Position numbers and translations under genes: made by a program. From Dillenia suffruticosa (Eukaryota; Streptophyta; Magnoliopsida; Dilleniales; Dilleniaceae), in assembly GCA_033439265.1 (NCBI GenBank), contig JAVTVX010000034.1, forward strand, positions 19,048,501-19,112,500: a stretch of 64,000 nt of DNA. The letters run 5' to 3'. The notes beneath the pieces are model-generated. The model did not search any database. It was not told where the DNA came from and was given only the letters and a program-made list of their open reading frames with translations. Positions within the stretch are counted from its first letter, which is position 1; every line of letters starts with the position of its first letter. Below are positions 33,001 to 44,391 of this stretch, piece by piece.

Positions 33001-33348
33001 AATGTTAATATCTGTAATAATTTTTTTTTTTTACTTATTATCTTTTCTTCACATTTTTCTAATAATAATAAAACAATATAAAATAACAATTTATTATAAA
33101 ATAATAAAATATTAGTGTAAAATAAAATAATAAAAGATTTAAAAAAATAATAATACTATTTTTTTAAAAGATAAAATAAAAATAAAATATAACATATTAC
33201 TTAAAAATAATAAATGTGATTAATTTTTTTAAACTTTTTAAAATAAAAAATAAAAAATATATATTAATATTTTATTTTATTTAATTATATTTCAAATTTA
33301 ACGACGAAATCCGGAATTAGCGACAAAAACCTAATTCGTCGCAAAATT

Positions 33349-34500
33349 AATTTATTAAATAATAAAATATAAATTTATTAAATAAAAAATATATATTTAT
33401 ATTTTATTTTATTTTATTATATTTCAAATTTAGCGACGAATTCCGAATTTGTCGCAAAAATTGGCAACAAATTCAAATTTGTCGCTGAATTCGTCGCAAA
33501 TTAGCGACAAAAACCGAATTCATCGCTAAATTAATTTATTAAATAATAAAATATAAAATTATTAAATAAAAAATATATATTTATATTATATTTTATTTTA
33601 TTATATTTCAAATTTAGCTACGAATTCCGAATTTGTCGCAAAATTAGCCACAAATTCAAATTTTTCGTTGAATTCGTCGCAAATTAGCGACAAAACGTAA
33701 TTCGTCGCTAAATTAATTTATTAAATAATAAAATATAAAATTATTAAATAAAAAATATATTTTTATATTTTATTTTATTTTATTATATTTCAAATTTAGC
33801 GACGAATTCCGAATTTGTCGCAAAAATTGGCAACAAATTCAAATTTGTCACTGAATTCGTCGCAAATTAGCGACAAAAACCGAATTCGTCGCTAAATTAA
33901 TTTATTAAATAATAAAATATAAAATTATTAAATAAAAAATATATTTTTATATTTTATTTTATTTTATTATATTTCAAATTTAGCGACGAATTCCGAATTT
34001 GTCGCAAAATTAGCCACAAATTCAAATTTGTCGCTGAATTCGTCGCAAATTAGCGACAAAACGGAATTCGTCGCTAAATTAATTTATTAAATAATAAAAT
34101 ATAAAATTATTAAATAAAAAATATATTTTTATATTTTATTTTATTTTATTATATTTCAAATTTAGCGACGAATTCCGAATTTGTCGCTGAATTCAGCGAC
34201 GAATTCCGAATTTGTCGTAAAATTAGCCACAAATTCAAATTTGTCGTAAAATTAGCCACAAATTCAAATTTGTCGCTGAATTCGTCGCAAATGAGCGACA
34301 AAAACCGAATTCGTCGCTAAATTAATTTATTAAATAATAAAATATAAAATTATTAAATAAAAAAAATATATTTATATTTTATTTTATTTTATTATATTTC
34401 AATTTTAGCGACGAATTCCGAAATTTGTCGCAAAATTCAGCGACAAATTCAAAATTTGTCGTTGAATTCATCGCAAATGAGCGACAAAAACCGAATTCGT
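33349..34500. repeat. Tandem array, period about 183 bp, in the CACTA-like element
   Basis: The block AATTTATTAAATAATAAAATAT recurs at about 33349, 33533, 33715, 33898, 34081 and 34324 (truncated here to key positions). Spacing is 184, 182, 183 and 183, with the last unit 243 because of an internal duplication of about 60 bp. Each unit contains one AT-rich half and one AGCGACGAATTCCGAA-type half. Confidence 0.88.
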
Positions 34501-34737
34501 TGGAAATTAGCGACGATTATTTTTTCATTGGAAATAGCGAGTAAATAAGTTTTCGTCGCTAAATTCGTCGCAAAATTGCAACAAAAAAAATTAGTCGCTA
34601 AATTTCGTCGCAAAAATGATGTTTTTTTGTAGTGATATATTTTTGTATATAGCGTGACTCGAACTCGAGACCTTTATAAGAGAAGGAATAACGGTGCCGG
34701 TTAAGTTACAACTTATTGGCATGGTTCACTAATATAT

Positions 34738-35458
34738 CACATATAAAACTCACTGTACTCCATTTCTTTTCATTCTAATGCCATTCTAACATATTAAAAC
34801 AAATCTTACGAGGATTCACAAGGTCTCCAGTCATGGGAAAACCTGAAGAAAAGCAAGGATGGTTGCCTTGATCTCTCAAAGCCTTATGCTTGCTCGTAGC
34901 TATGCTAATCCTAGAAAAAGAATTGGACATAAAACAATCTATACTTGGAATTTTCTTCATCAGTTATGGAATTCAACGTATGAGGATACTCAACAATATC
35001 TCAACATCAATTCTCCATCGACCAAGACGGAATTCCAGTCGTAAAGGCCACAACTTCGTTACTTACAACCTTACATACTTTTCTTCAATTCTAACTTGAA
35101 TTCTCGAGTTTAATTTCCTATTTTATGCTTCTAGAGGCTAGATTTATTTTTTTTGTCTTTTGAATTTGGTCCATCGCCGAGTATCTAAAACTTTGTTCAG
35201 ACTAATTTCGGTCGAGTTGCTGTCGGCTCTCAATCGGGAAAGAGTTCTACCGATATCACTTTTTGCCACTACCAAGACTCGAAACTTCAATTTTTGGTGT
35301 GAGGTGTTAGTGTTTTTCTTGTTAGACCAACGAAACGTTGGTTAAAGGCTAGATTTATGTCATATCTTGCTTGGGATTTAAGATTTTAGTGTCCCATGAT
35401 GATCTTGTACGCTTTAGGATGGTATAATTAGCTATGGTGACTAGACAAATTGAAAATA
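34738..35458. other. Intergenic DNA between the SINE nest and Copia C
   Basis: Moderately complex sequence without a supported gene. Short open frames (34775-34960 minus, 34859-35099 plus, 35160-35345 plus) overlap one another and show no domain I know. Confidence 0.45.
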
Positions 35459-35463
35459 GAAAG

Positions 35464-35908
35464 TGTTGGATTTATATGCACATACACATGCGGAAGCGTG
35501 CAAAATATTTCGGAATCATAAAAGAATAGGATTTTCGGGCATACCTCAAAAGGAGATTGCAAAATTTGGGAACGACGAACCTCGATCAATCGACCTCGCA
35601 GTCGGGATGATAACCACAAAAGATGAGCTATCACCGCAGCACCACGACCCCTCAATCGAATCCGGTGACACAAATTCTCTTCGCAGAATTTTTCTCCCTC
35701 TCTCACAATTATCTCCTCACAATGTTTTTGCAATCATAGAATGAAATTGTGCCTCCTAGGGTTTACCCTAGTTTCCATATTCCTCCGTCACCACAAATGG
35801 TAGGGAATTCAAATCCCATCAGTTACCATTTGTGCATATGGAAAGTGGGATAATTTCCTTTTTTTTTCAAATAAGGAAAGATGCCCCACGTGGGCATTCA
35901 TTCCTTCA
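35464..35908 (-). repeat. 3' LTR of Copia element C (445 bp)
   Basis: Plus strand starts TGTTGGATTTATATG and ends CATTCCTTCA. Nearly identical to 42277-42720. Confidence 0.95.
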
Positions 35909-37060
35909 TCTCCCACTTGCACACGAGGGCATTTTCATCCATCACGAGATCACAGCTCATGCGATCTCCTGTATCACCCTTCTGGATTTTCATACTAGAT
36001 TGGGTGTCGTGCGACTGGCGAGTACACCTGCAAATAAAGACTTCTCGATACACCTGTTAGGATGTTCGAGGAGTCGTCGTTAATAATAAAACATCTCGCT
36101 GTACCCCAGACTCATCACATTTATATCCTTCGAGTCACTTTCCTCATTGAAAGTCATCCCCAATATATCCTCGAATGTGTATTCACTATTACGTTTTTAT
36201 CCCAACGTGGATATACGTAACAGACCGGTCGGTGAATACTACACAACGATGTAATGTAGATTGGTCTTCCTTTCCCAAACTCGAATCCATCTATCTCAAT
36301 TCAGTTGCTTTCCTAGACCTGCCCCTTAGACCTCAATTTATCTTCCGGGCCATAGGTAAAACAGACTAAAGTAGCAAACACTGAATCAAGACTTCTAGAG
36401 ACAGTCGAAAGTAAAATAAGGGTACTTAAGATCCCACCCAATGGATCTCGGGTCTCACACAGTGGGAACGGGGATCATGAATAGATCATCGTCTCATATA
36501 ATTGCTCCCACTATCCCTAGTCGTCATCACACGCGGTATGAAACGCGTGTCACAGTGTTAATCCCTTATTTCTCAAAAAGGGCATATGTCAGATTTCTTA
36601 ACACTGTGCAGATACGGGACTCAGTCTACACATAAGACTCTACCCAGAGATCTCAGAGAGAGTGTCTCAGAGACAATATCACTATCGCAGGTGATTTCTG
36701 AAATCTCAAATCTGGCTACTCACAGGCAACATGGATGTGGGTATTTCCATGTCGGTCATATCCCAAATGACCTCATCCTGAACACGTATCAGGGCGACTT
36801 TTGTTCTAGTTGGGCCACTCTCAATGCCTCTTACGACTAGAAACTGTCTCATCTCCACTCGCTCAGAGTTGGAGGTGGTCGCTCGTGTGATAGAGTCGAC
36901 CTCACCTGCCTGACATATATTTTATCACATCAAATATACATGATATAAATAAGTGCATTATTTAAGAAAATATAAATGTGACTGAATAATGCACAAAATC
37001 ATATATATAAAAAAAAATAATAATAAGCATCACATCGTCAGTTTAGTACAATGAGAAAAA
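35909..37060 (-). other. Long 3' untranslated region of element C with polypurine tract
   Basis: About 1.15 kb between the gag-pol stop and the 3' LTR. The polypurine tract (minus AAGTGGGAGA, plus 35909-35918) abuts the LTR. The region is alignable with 49567-50733 of element D (for example the GACCGGTCGGTGAATACTA block near 36225), so it is a conserved part of the family. No sense-strand coding frame of useful length. An antisense open frame of 83 codons (35832-36083) shares its last 30-odd residues with one in D. Confidence 0.7.
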
Positions 37061-40000
37061 TCAAAATATTCCCAAACCCAATGACTCTCTATGTGCTATA
37101 AATGAGTCTCTAGTGATGGGTTTGGTGAAGGGGTCAGCCACCATGCAATGTGTCGAGATGTACTTGACGGTCACTTCACCCTTCTCGATGATGTCTCTAA
37201 CAAAATTATATCTGGTGTCTATATGTTTGGTCCTACTATGATACTTAGGGTCTCGAGTATAGGCGATAGCAGCCTGATTATCACAGTAAATCATCACTGG
37301 CCTCCCACTATCAGCCACAACCCCTAAGTCATCTAATAGTCTTCGGAGCCAAACACTCTCCTGAACTGCGACTGAGCAAGCCACGAACTCAGCCTCCATC
37401 GTAGATAACGCTACACAGGTTTGCTTCTTGCTGCTCCAAGAAATGGCACCGCCATTGAGCAAGAATGCAAAACCTTATGTCGATTTGCGCTTATCCAGAT
37501 CACCGCCCCAGTCGGCGTCTGAATATCCTATGAGGCGCAAATCCCCTCTCCCATAACACAAGGAGTAGCTCGCAGTTCCCTTGAGATATCGAAAAATCCT
37601 TTTCACTGCTCTCCAGTGACCCCTTCCAGGATTTGATTGATATCTACTCACCAGACCAACTGCGTAACATATGTCTGGTCGTGTACACAACATCGCATAC
37701 ATTAGACTTCCCACTGCGCTAGAATAAGGGATTTTACGCATCTCCCTTATATCTTCCTGAGTTTTCGGGCACATCTCAAGACTCAGACCATCACACTTGG
37801 CGATTGGAGTGTCAATGGGATTACAATCACTCATCCCAAAGCGCTCGAGAATTTTCTTAATGTAGGTCTCTTGTGAAAGAGCCAACATTCTTCTCGATCG
37901 ATCTCTCTGGATCTTAACTCCAAGGATGAACTCAGCTTCACCCATGTCGATCATGTCGAAGCTCAATGACAACCAAGCCTTGATCGTCATCATATACTGA
38001 ATGTTATTCCCAGCCAACAGTATATCGTCCACATACAGGGACAGGATCACAAAAGAGTTATCAGATCGTATCAAGTAAACACAATGATCCTCCTCGATCA
38101 TTGTAAAACCATAAGATATCACCTCCTCGTGGAATTTTAGGTACCACCGCCTGGATGATTGCTTTAGGCCATATATCGACTTCCGAAGTCGACAGACCTT
38201 GTCTTCATGACCTACTAGAACGAACCCAGAGGGCTGCTCCATGTAGATCTCCTCATCCAGATTTCCATTAAGGAAAGCGGTTTTTACATCCATCTGATGC
38301 AACTCTAGATCCATGCTCGCGACAATCGTCAAGAGTAGACGGATCGATGTAAATTTGACTACGGGGGAGAAAGTCTCCTCGTAATCAATGCCCTTTGTCT
38401 GTGTGTAACCCTTGGCTACTAGACGGGCTTTGTATCTTTCTACCGATCCGTCGGCCTTTCTTTTGATTTTGAGAACCCACTTGTTCCCTATGGCCCTTCT
38501 ATCCTCATGTAGGTCAACTAGGTCCCAGACCCCATTGACCTTCATTGATTCCATCTCCTCTTTCATGGCCTCTAGCCATTGGTCCCTCATAGGACTCTCG
38601 AGAGCCTTCTCAAAGGTTTGAGGTTCTTCATCATCCTCAGGAGTCACGATGAGGATCTCATCCTCTATCGGAAAATGACGTCGGGGTACATGTCCCCGAC
38701 TACTCCTTCGAGGAGGAGGAGCCTCCTCACCTCGAGATGGGTCACTCCCACTAGGACCAAGATCTATTGTAGGCTCTTGGGTCCTTCCCCTGGGCTCAGT
38801 TGGGCCGGTAGGCTCACCCATCTCATAAAAGGTGAAATCCTGGTCGATTTTGCCTCTCTTAGGAAAATCATTTTCCAGGAACGTAGCATTACGAGATTCG
38901 ATCTCGGAGACCGTGTCATCCGTACGTTCACCTAGGAACACATGTCCCTTAGAATGTTCAGAATACCTTACAAAGATACATTTATTTCCTCGTGGGCCTA
39001 ACTTGCCGTGTGGGTGCGAGGAATCGTGAACGTATGCGGCACAACCCCATGGTCTCAAATGGCTAAGGTCAGGCTGCCTCCCTGTCCAAAGCTCGTATGG
39101 GGTACTGACTACGGATTTGGTTGGAACACGGTTAAGAACGTAGGCGGCAGTCAACAATGCGTCTCCCCAATGGGAGATAGCCAAATTGGTCTGCGCCATC
39201 ATCGATCTTACCATCTCCAACAAAGTCCTATTCCTTCTCTCAGCTACTCCGTTCTGCTGGGGAGTAGCAGGAATAGTCAACTGTCTCGTAATGCCCTTCT
39301 CGAAACAGAGCTCTTTAAACTCCTCAGACAAGTACTCGCGTCCTCTATCGGTTCTGAGAGTTTTAATTCTCAAGTCTAACTGGTTTTCTACCTCACTGAT
39401 ATACCTCCTGAAGCAATTTAATGCCTCAGACTTGTGCGAGATAAGGTAGACGTAACCGAAACGCGTGTAATCATCTATAAACGTAATGAAATACGTGGCT
39501 CCGTTTCGGGCTCTCACATTCATAGGTCCACAAATATCGGAGTGAATCAATTGCAATGGGGTCCCAGCCCTCATTACTTTTCCAAATGGTTTCCTCGTCG
39601 TTTTGCCGGCTAGGCAAAACTCACATAAGGGCAACTCGATCCGGGTTAGCGAGCCCAACAAGCCACTCGTAGCTAACCGGTTCATTCTCTCTTGCCCTAT
39701 GTGGCCAAGTCTACTATGCCAAATTGAAACATCATCAACTACGCTATCAGATGTATACGCAATAGAAGACAAATCAGAAATTTTATTAAAGGAAACCAAA
39801 TCCAACGCATAAAGTCCATCATGGACTAAACCAGTACATAAAACAGAGTTATCGTAAATGACAGAAACACTCAAATTTCTGAAAATGACAGAGTATCCTA
39901 AACGATCTAAACAAATGACAGAAATGAGATTCCGCCGAATCTCGAGAGCATACAGCACATGATGCAGGTATAGGACTTGGTTATTTGGCAGCATCAGCTT

Positions 40001-41056
40001 GCATGTACCAATCCCCTTCACAACCACAAATGCTCCGTTCCCCACGTACAGCCTCCTCGCTTGGGGACTCAATCGGCGGAACTCCACATATGCGCTCCTA
40101 TCTCGAGCTACATGGTCGGTGGCTCCTGAGTCTACAATCCACAAAGGAGAAGAGTTAGTAAGCATCACAGTGGATGAAACATAACTCATACCATGTAAAG
40201 AAGAAGGACATACCTTTCGCTCGCCACACTCGCGAGCGAAATGCCCAGATTTGCCACAAACGTAGCATCGGACTTTGCTCTTGTCGAGCTCCTTCTTCTT
40301 ACGTGTCTGCCCTTTATCAACGGTTTTTGCTGATGGCTTCCTCTTAGCCTGGCTAGGTTTCTTGTCATATTTGCGCCATTTGCGCTTGACGCCCTTGGGG
40401 CCCTTACTTGACTCCGCCACATAGGCATGACCAGAAACCGACCTAGCCACCTCCTGGCGCTCCTCCTCGAGCTCACAATGCCTACGCGCGTCCATGAAAG
40501 TACGAATACTCTCAGTGTGCGTGAGGTAGGTCTTTACAACATCCCAGGAGTCAGGCAATGACTGGATTACTCCCAGTACCTGAAGCTCATCAGACATTGG
40601 CTCCCCCATGTTCTTTAGAGAAGCGATCATACTTGACATATGCATTAAATGCTGTTTCATGGTATGATCGGGTCTCTTCTTATAGGTGATAAACCTATAA
40701 GTCAGAATCCTTAGCTTAGGAGCTGACCGGGAGCCAAGGTGCTCTCTCAGAGCACTCCAAACCGACATCGCAGTAGGATACTGCTCGTACACTGGAATCA
40801 GATCATCGTGCATGCTGCTAAGGAGGATGACCCTAGCTTGGCCATCCTTCTTCTTCCATGCACGATACGCCTCCTCATCCAGTTTCGCCTGAGGCGTATC
40901 ACCCACCCCGGGGTCTGTCATCTCGTGTAAGAGAACCTCCGCTAGGTCCTGCTCCTCGAAGACAAATTGAACTTTACGGTGCCAAATCTCATAATTGTCA
41001 CCGTTCAACTTGTCTCCCTTAACGAGATCAAGTACGATACTCTTTGTCGCAGCCAT
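37061..41056 (-). pseudogene. gag-pol polyprotein of Copia element C, one in-frame stop
   Basis: About 1331 codons read continuously except TAA at 37475-37477 (codon 1194) inside RNase H, where D has a Ser codon. Order: UBN2-type gag (1-250); CCHC knuckle CYVCGKSGHFAREC (264-277); aspartic protease WIVDSGATDH (306-315); HHCC integrase zinc region (447-481); integrase core with acids D507 (HSDICGP), D570 (RTDRGREY), E606 (QNGVAERRN); RT from about 826 with YVDDI at 1008-1012; RNase H with SDADW, MEAEF and YCDN. Four extra upstream codons exist (MTET), but D starts at MAATK, so I prefer 41056. The product would package and copy the element RNA. The stop would remove most of RNase H, so the copy is probably defective unless readthrough or a heterozygous intact allele exists. 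Confidence 0.95.
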
Positions 41057-42263
41057 TGTCTCTGTCACACAGAAAGAAAGAGATGTTAGTGACTAATAAT
41101 GCTTATTTTCACAATTTCGTACACCCTACGAATTAACAATCCAAAATGAATCGAGTATTGACCCCAAAGTGAGCATATGAGTCAACGGACACCATACACC
41201 ACAACCCGGGACCTCATCTCATCATCCGGACTTTAATTCGGTGCACAAAATCACACAAATAGTCACAAATATGCACATAGGACCCCAAAAAAAAATTGAA
41301 AAAATCAATTTTGGACGACCTGAAGCGCCGCCGGGGTTCCCCACGCGCCGCCGCTCGCCGGCGGTGCACTCCACGCGCCGCCACGCGCCTCCACGCGCCG
41401 GCGGCAGCCTGCTGCACGCGCCAGACGCGCGGCGCGCTGCTCACGCGCCACGCGCGGCTCGGCTCACGCGCGCCCAGTTGCAGCGCGTGGCTCACGCGCC
41501 TCACGCGCTGAGCCAGGTCAGACCGGGTCGGTCAACGGGTCAGGGTTGACCCGACCGACCCGGTCAACGGTCCGGGTCTGACCCGGTCGGGTCGGTAGCG
41601 GGTCGGTCCGGGTCAGGGTCCGACCCGACCGCCACCGCCATCCCGCTTCATGCGCCTGCTGGACGCGCCCTCTGGCGCGTGCTCTTCACGCGCCCGCGGG
41701 TCTGGGCTTCTTCTTCTTCGCCCGACGGGTCCTGCAACGGGTTTTTCGACCTGATTCTCTGAGAACCCATTTCCGGCTAATTTTTACGATGGTTTCTGCC
41801 GGAAAATATATTTGGACTTCCCACAAATATTTCGCACTTGTTTTTTTGAATGATTCAAGCTTTAAACACGGCGAATCATATATCCAAATTTTGGCCCTCC
41901 GCGGCCTCGCCGGAAATCCCAGTTTCCGGCAGCCAATCAATGCAAAATGCATGTCAAAACGTAGATCAATGCACATGGAACACTAATATGCCATTTATTT
42001 AGATCAACAATCCCTCTACGTGGATAGATCTAGGTTTTTAAGTTTTGGGCACCCTTAGGGCCGAAAACTTCAACTTTAATTTTCATGGCTTAAACATGCT
42101 CCAAAAATTCAGAAAAAATTATATTTGCGATCTACGTGACTTGGGTAACGTCACGGTATATTCGGATTCACGAAACTCATCCGTGATCCGAAACCCATTT
42201 TTGCAACCCCATATTTTTTTACCCGAAAATATTCCGAAAATATTTTAATAAATCCAACCCTAC
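41057..42263 (-). other. 5' leader of element C with GC-rich, hairpin-rich segment
   Basis: About 1.2 kb of untranslated leader. Plus 41320-41740 is extremely GC-rich, first with repeated CACGCGCC/GCGTGG words (41340-41510), then with repeated GGGTCGG/GACCCGG words (41515-41640). Plus 41521-41533 (GACCGGGTCGGTC) pairs perfectly with 41553-41565, giving a 13-bp stem and 19-nt loop. Element D has the same kind of segment. Role unknown; packaging or dimerisation signal or internal ribosome entry are possibilities, not shown. Confidence 0.75.
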
Positions 42264-42275
42264 GCTCTGATACCA
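42264..42275 (-). other. Primer-binding site of element C (initiator tRNA-Met)
   Basis: Minus strand TGGTATCAGAGC, one nucleotide inside the 5' LTR edge. Confidence 0.92.
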
Positions 42276-42276
42276 A

Positions 42277-42720
42277 TGTTGGATTTATATACACATACAC
42301 ATGCGGAAGCATGCAAAATATTTCGGAATCATAAAAGAATAGGATTTTCGGGCATACCTCAAAAGTAGATTGCAAAATCTGGGAACGACGAACCTCGATC
42401 AATCGACCTCGCAGTCGGGATGATAACCACAAAAGATGAGCTATCACCGCAGCACCACGACCCCTCAATCGAATCCGGTGACACAAATTCTCTTCGCAGA
42501 ATTTTTCTCCCTCTCTCACAATTATCTCCTCACAATGTTTTTGCAATCATAGAATGAAATTGTGCCTTCTAGGGTTTACCCTAGTTTCCATATTCCTCCG
42601 TCACCACAAATGGTAGGGAATTCAAATCCCATCAGTTACCATTTGTGCATATGAAAAGTGGGATAATTTCATTTTTTTTCAAATAAGGAAAGATGCCCCA
42701 CGTGGGCATTCATTCCTTCA
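42277..42720 (-). repeat. 5' LTR of Copia element C (444 bp)
   Basis: In element sense starts TGAAGGAATGAATGCCC at 42720 and ends ATAAATCCAACA at 42277. Confidence 0.95.
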
Positions 42721-42820
42721 GAAAGAGTAAAGGTAAGAAATGTGCTAGAAAAGGTTAAAGGAGGTGAAATATGGTTCTTTGTGCCTTTTTTAATGTGAGG
42801 TCTTCAACAATGGTTCAAGG

Positions 42821-43580
42821 TAGACACGACCACAGTTTGGATCAAAACCATGAAGTCAGAAGGAACCGAAACATGGCCAAAACCATGCCAGAACCGTAGT
42901 CAATTCCTCATTTTGAAGAATGAGAAAATACGGTTTTTGGTTTGAACAGCTACGTCCCACTGGTTCAAACCGGTTATTTTTTTAATATATATTAATTTAC
43001 TTATTACAAAATAACTGACATTAAAAATAGAAAATTCTAAAAAACTTTTATTATTAATTTAATGGTAGAAGTAGAAAAGTTTTTATTTTAAGTTCATATC
43101 GAATCTTATATCATCGTTAAAATTCAGTTATAAAAAATGTATGTAAGTTTTATTTTAGAAAAACTATATTAAATAAATTATTTTAAAATTTTAATGGGAA
43201 AATAAATATTTATCATGAAAAATTATTACAAATGAATGAATTAGCTCTTATGGGTCACAATAAAGTGGGTTTCAAATGTTCACATTTGAATTGATTAAAA
43301 GAATTTCATTAATAAAGAAAAGCAATGGGTTTTCAATTAAATTCATTTCATCATTAATTATCTATATTTTTTTTAGAAAAAAGAAAGTATCGATATTTAT
43401 CTTTATTACTTATTTATTTATTTTTTATAATTACGTTTCTAGAATTGGAATCGAAATAGTTTGGAACTGTTTTCAAAATTGACTGGAACCAAAATCGTTT
43501 AGAACTGAAATAAAAATGGCCCCTTGAAGGTTCCATTCTGGTTCCTCTAAATTAAAAACCTGGAACTATGGCCATGTCTA
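42821..43580. mobile_element. Probable hAT-type non-autonomous element (760 bp)
   Basis: Left end TAGACACGACCACAGTTT and right end, inverted, TAGACATGGCCATAGTTC form an imperfect terminal inverted repeat. Inside are further inverted GGAACC/GGTTCC blocks near both ends (for example GAAGGAACCGAAACATGG left, GGTTCCATTCTGGTTCC right). The body is AT-rich with no transposase. An 8-bp TSD is not convincing: GTTCAAGG and ATTTTAGG agree at five of eight positions. Old copy. Confidence 0.5.
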
Positions 43581-43937
43581 ATTTTAGGTGCTTTAGGTGA
43601 TGGTGGTCTGCCTCCAAGGAGAAACTTGCTTAATGAACTAAGCTTCTTGATCTTTGATCGGGATCTACCTCTAAAACCCTAGTTCAAACTTCTCTTGTTT
43701 TTGATGTAACACCAACAATTTCGACTCACTCAATACTTACTAAACTTTAATCCTCTAACTAAAACCTAGATATTCATCTTAATATTAGGTCATATTCCAA
43801 GTGTAGCACATTTAAACGATGCAAAGCACATGAAAAATAGTGCAATTCACACATCAATACCATGCGATAAGTCACCACTATGCTCACGCGGATGCTTAAA
43901 CTGTTAGAATTTTTCCAAAGGACACCAAAAGTCATTG
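43581..43937. other. Sequence between the hAT-like element and Copia D
   Basis: No supported gene. The segment from about 43700 (GATGTAACACCAACAATTTCG) recalls the start of some Gypsy-type LTRs, and its continuation after D at 51175 could be the rest, but no end could be matched. Confidence 0.3.
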
Positions 43938-43942
43938 AGAAC

Positions 43943-44378
43943 CGAAGGAATTAATGCCCACGTGGGGCATCTTTCCATGTTTAGAAAATGAAAATTTTCC
44001 CACTTTCCAAAATTCACAAATGGTAACTGATGGATTTGAATTACCTACCATGTGTGGTGATGGAAGTATATGGAAACTAGGGCAAACCCTAGGCAACACC
44101 ATCATTTTGCACAAAAATTGTGAAGAGGCACAATTGAGAGAGGGAGAAAATTCTGTGAAGAGAATTTGTATCTCTGGATTTCGATTGCGGTGTTGTGGCG
44201 CTGCGGTGATAGCTCGAGTTTTGTAGTTATCATCCCAACAACGAGATCGTTTGATCGAGGTTCATGGTTCCCTAGATATTTTGCGATCTACTGTTGAGAT
44301 ATGCCCAAAAACCCTAATATTTTATGATTCCGAAAATTTCGCACGCTTCCCCATGTGTATGTGCATATAAAACTAACA
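43943..44378 (+). repeat. 5' LTR of Copia element D
   Basis: Starts CGAAGGAATTAATGCCC (expected TG changed to CG) and ends AAAACTAACA. Confidence 0.93.
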
Positions 44379-44379
44379 T

Positions 44380-44391
44380 TGGTATCAGAGC
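44380..44391 (+). other. Primer-binding site of element D (initiator tRNA-Met)
   Basis: TGGTATCAGAGC, one nucleotide after the 5' LTR. Confidence 0.92.

Larger units (their letters stand above)
32309..34634. mobile_element. Non-autonomous CACTA-like element of 2.3 kb with TTAGCGACGA subterminal repeats
   Basis: Terminal inverted repeats CACTACAAAAAAACA are perfect over 15 bp at both ends, with the 3-bp TSD ATA (32306-32308 and 34635-34637). The subterminal regions are dozens of copies, in both orientations, of a TTAGCGACGAATT-like motif that would fold into hairpins. The right half is a tandem array of about 183 bp (33349-34500). A tRNA-like module lies at 32947-33000. There is no transposase, so the element is non-autonomous. 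Confidence 0.85.
32298..34722 (-). mobile_element. Short tRNA-like SINE interrupted by a CACTA-like element
   Basis: A 15-bp direct repeat GGTTCACTAATATAT occurs at 32283-32297 and 34723-34737. The SINE head is at 34638-34722 (minus strand: A-box-like TAACTTAACCGGC, B-box GAGTTCGAGTC, then a TA-rich tail). The rest of the tail, a TA run, is at 32298-32308, on the other side of the CACTA-like element at 32309-34634. So the SINE came first and the DNA transposon jumped into its tail. Confidence 0.75.
35464..42720 (-). mobile_element. Ty1/Copia retrotransposon C, nearly intact (7.26 kb)
   Basis: LTRs at 35464-35908 (3') and 42277-42720 (5'), TG...CA in element sense, flanked by TSD GAAAG (35459-35463 and 42721-42725). 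By my count the LTRs differ by seven substitutions and one 1-bp indel over about 444 bp (about 98.4% identity), so the insertion is recent. Initiator tRNA-Met primer site at 42264-42275, purine tract next to the 3' LTR. A single long gag-pol frame with one nonsense codon. It has unusually long leader (1.2 kb) and 3' untranslated (1.15 kb) regions. Related to D, but clearly a separate insertion. Confidence 0.95.

Noticed and set aside
34775..35099. Possible small gene (frames on both strands)
   Set aside because: Short overlapping frames with no family resemblance and no splice or promoter context.
36175..36840. Plus-strand frames of 64-84 codons in the 3' region of Copia C
   Set aside because: Antisense to the element, not conserved as frames in D apart from the one discussed at 35832-36083.
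38412..40930. Several plus-strand frames of 60-123 codons
   Set aside because: Shadows of the minus-strand gag-pol of Copia C.
41214..41549. Open frames on both strands in the GC-rich leader of Copia C
   Set aside because: GC-rich repeats suppress stop codons; frames overlap on both strands and are not shared with D.
43700..43937. Start of a Gypsy LTR split by Copia D
   Set aside because: The GATGTAACACC start is suggestive, but no matching end or duplication could be found on either side of D.
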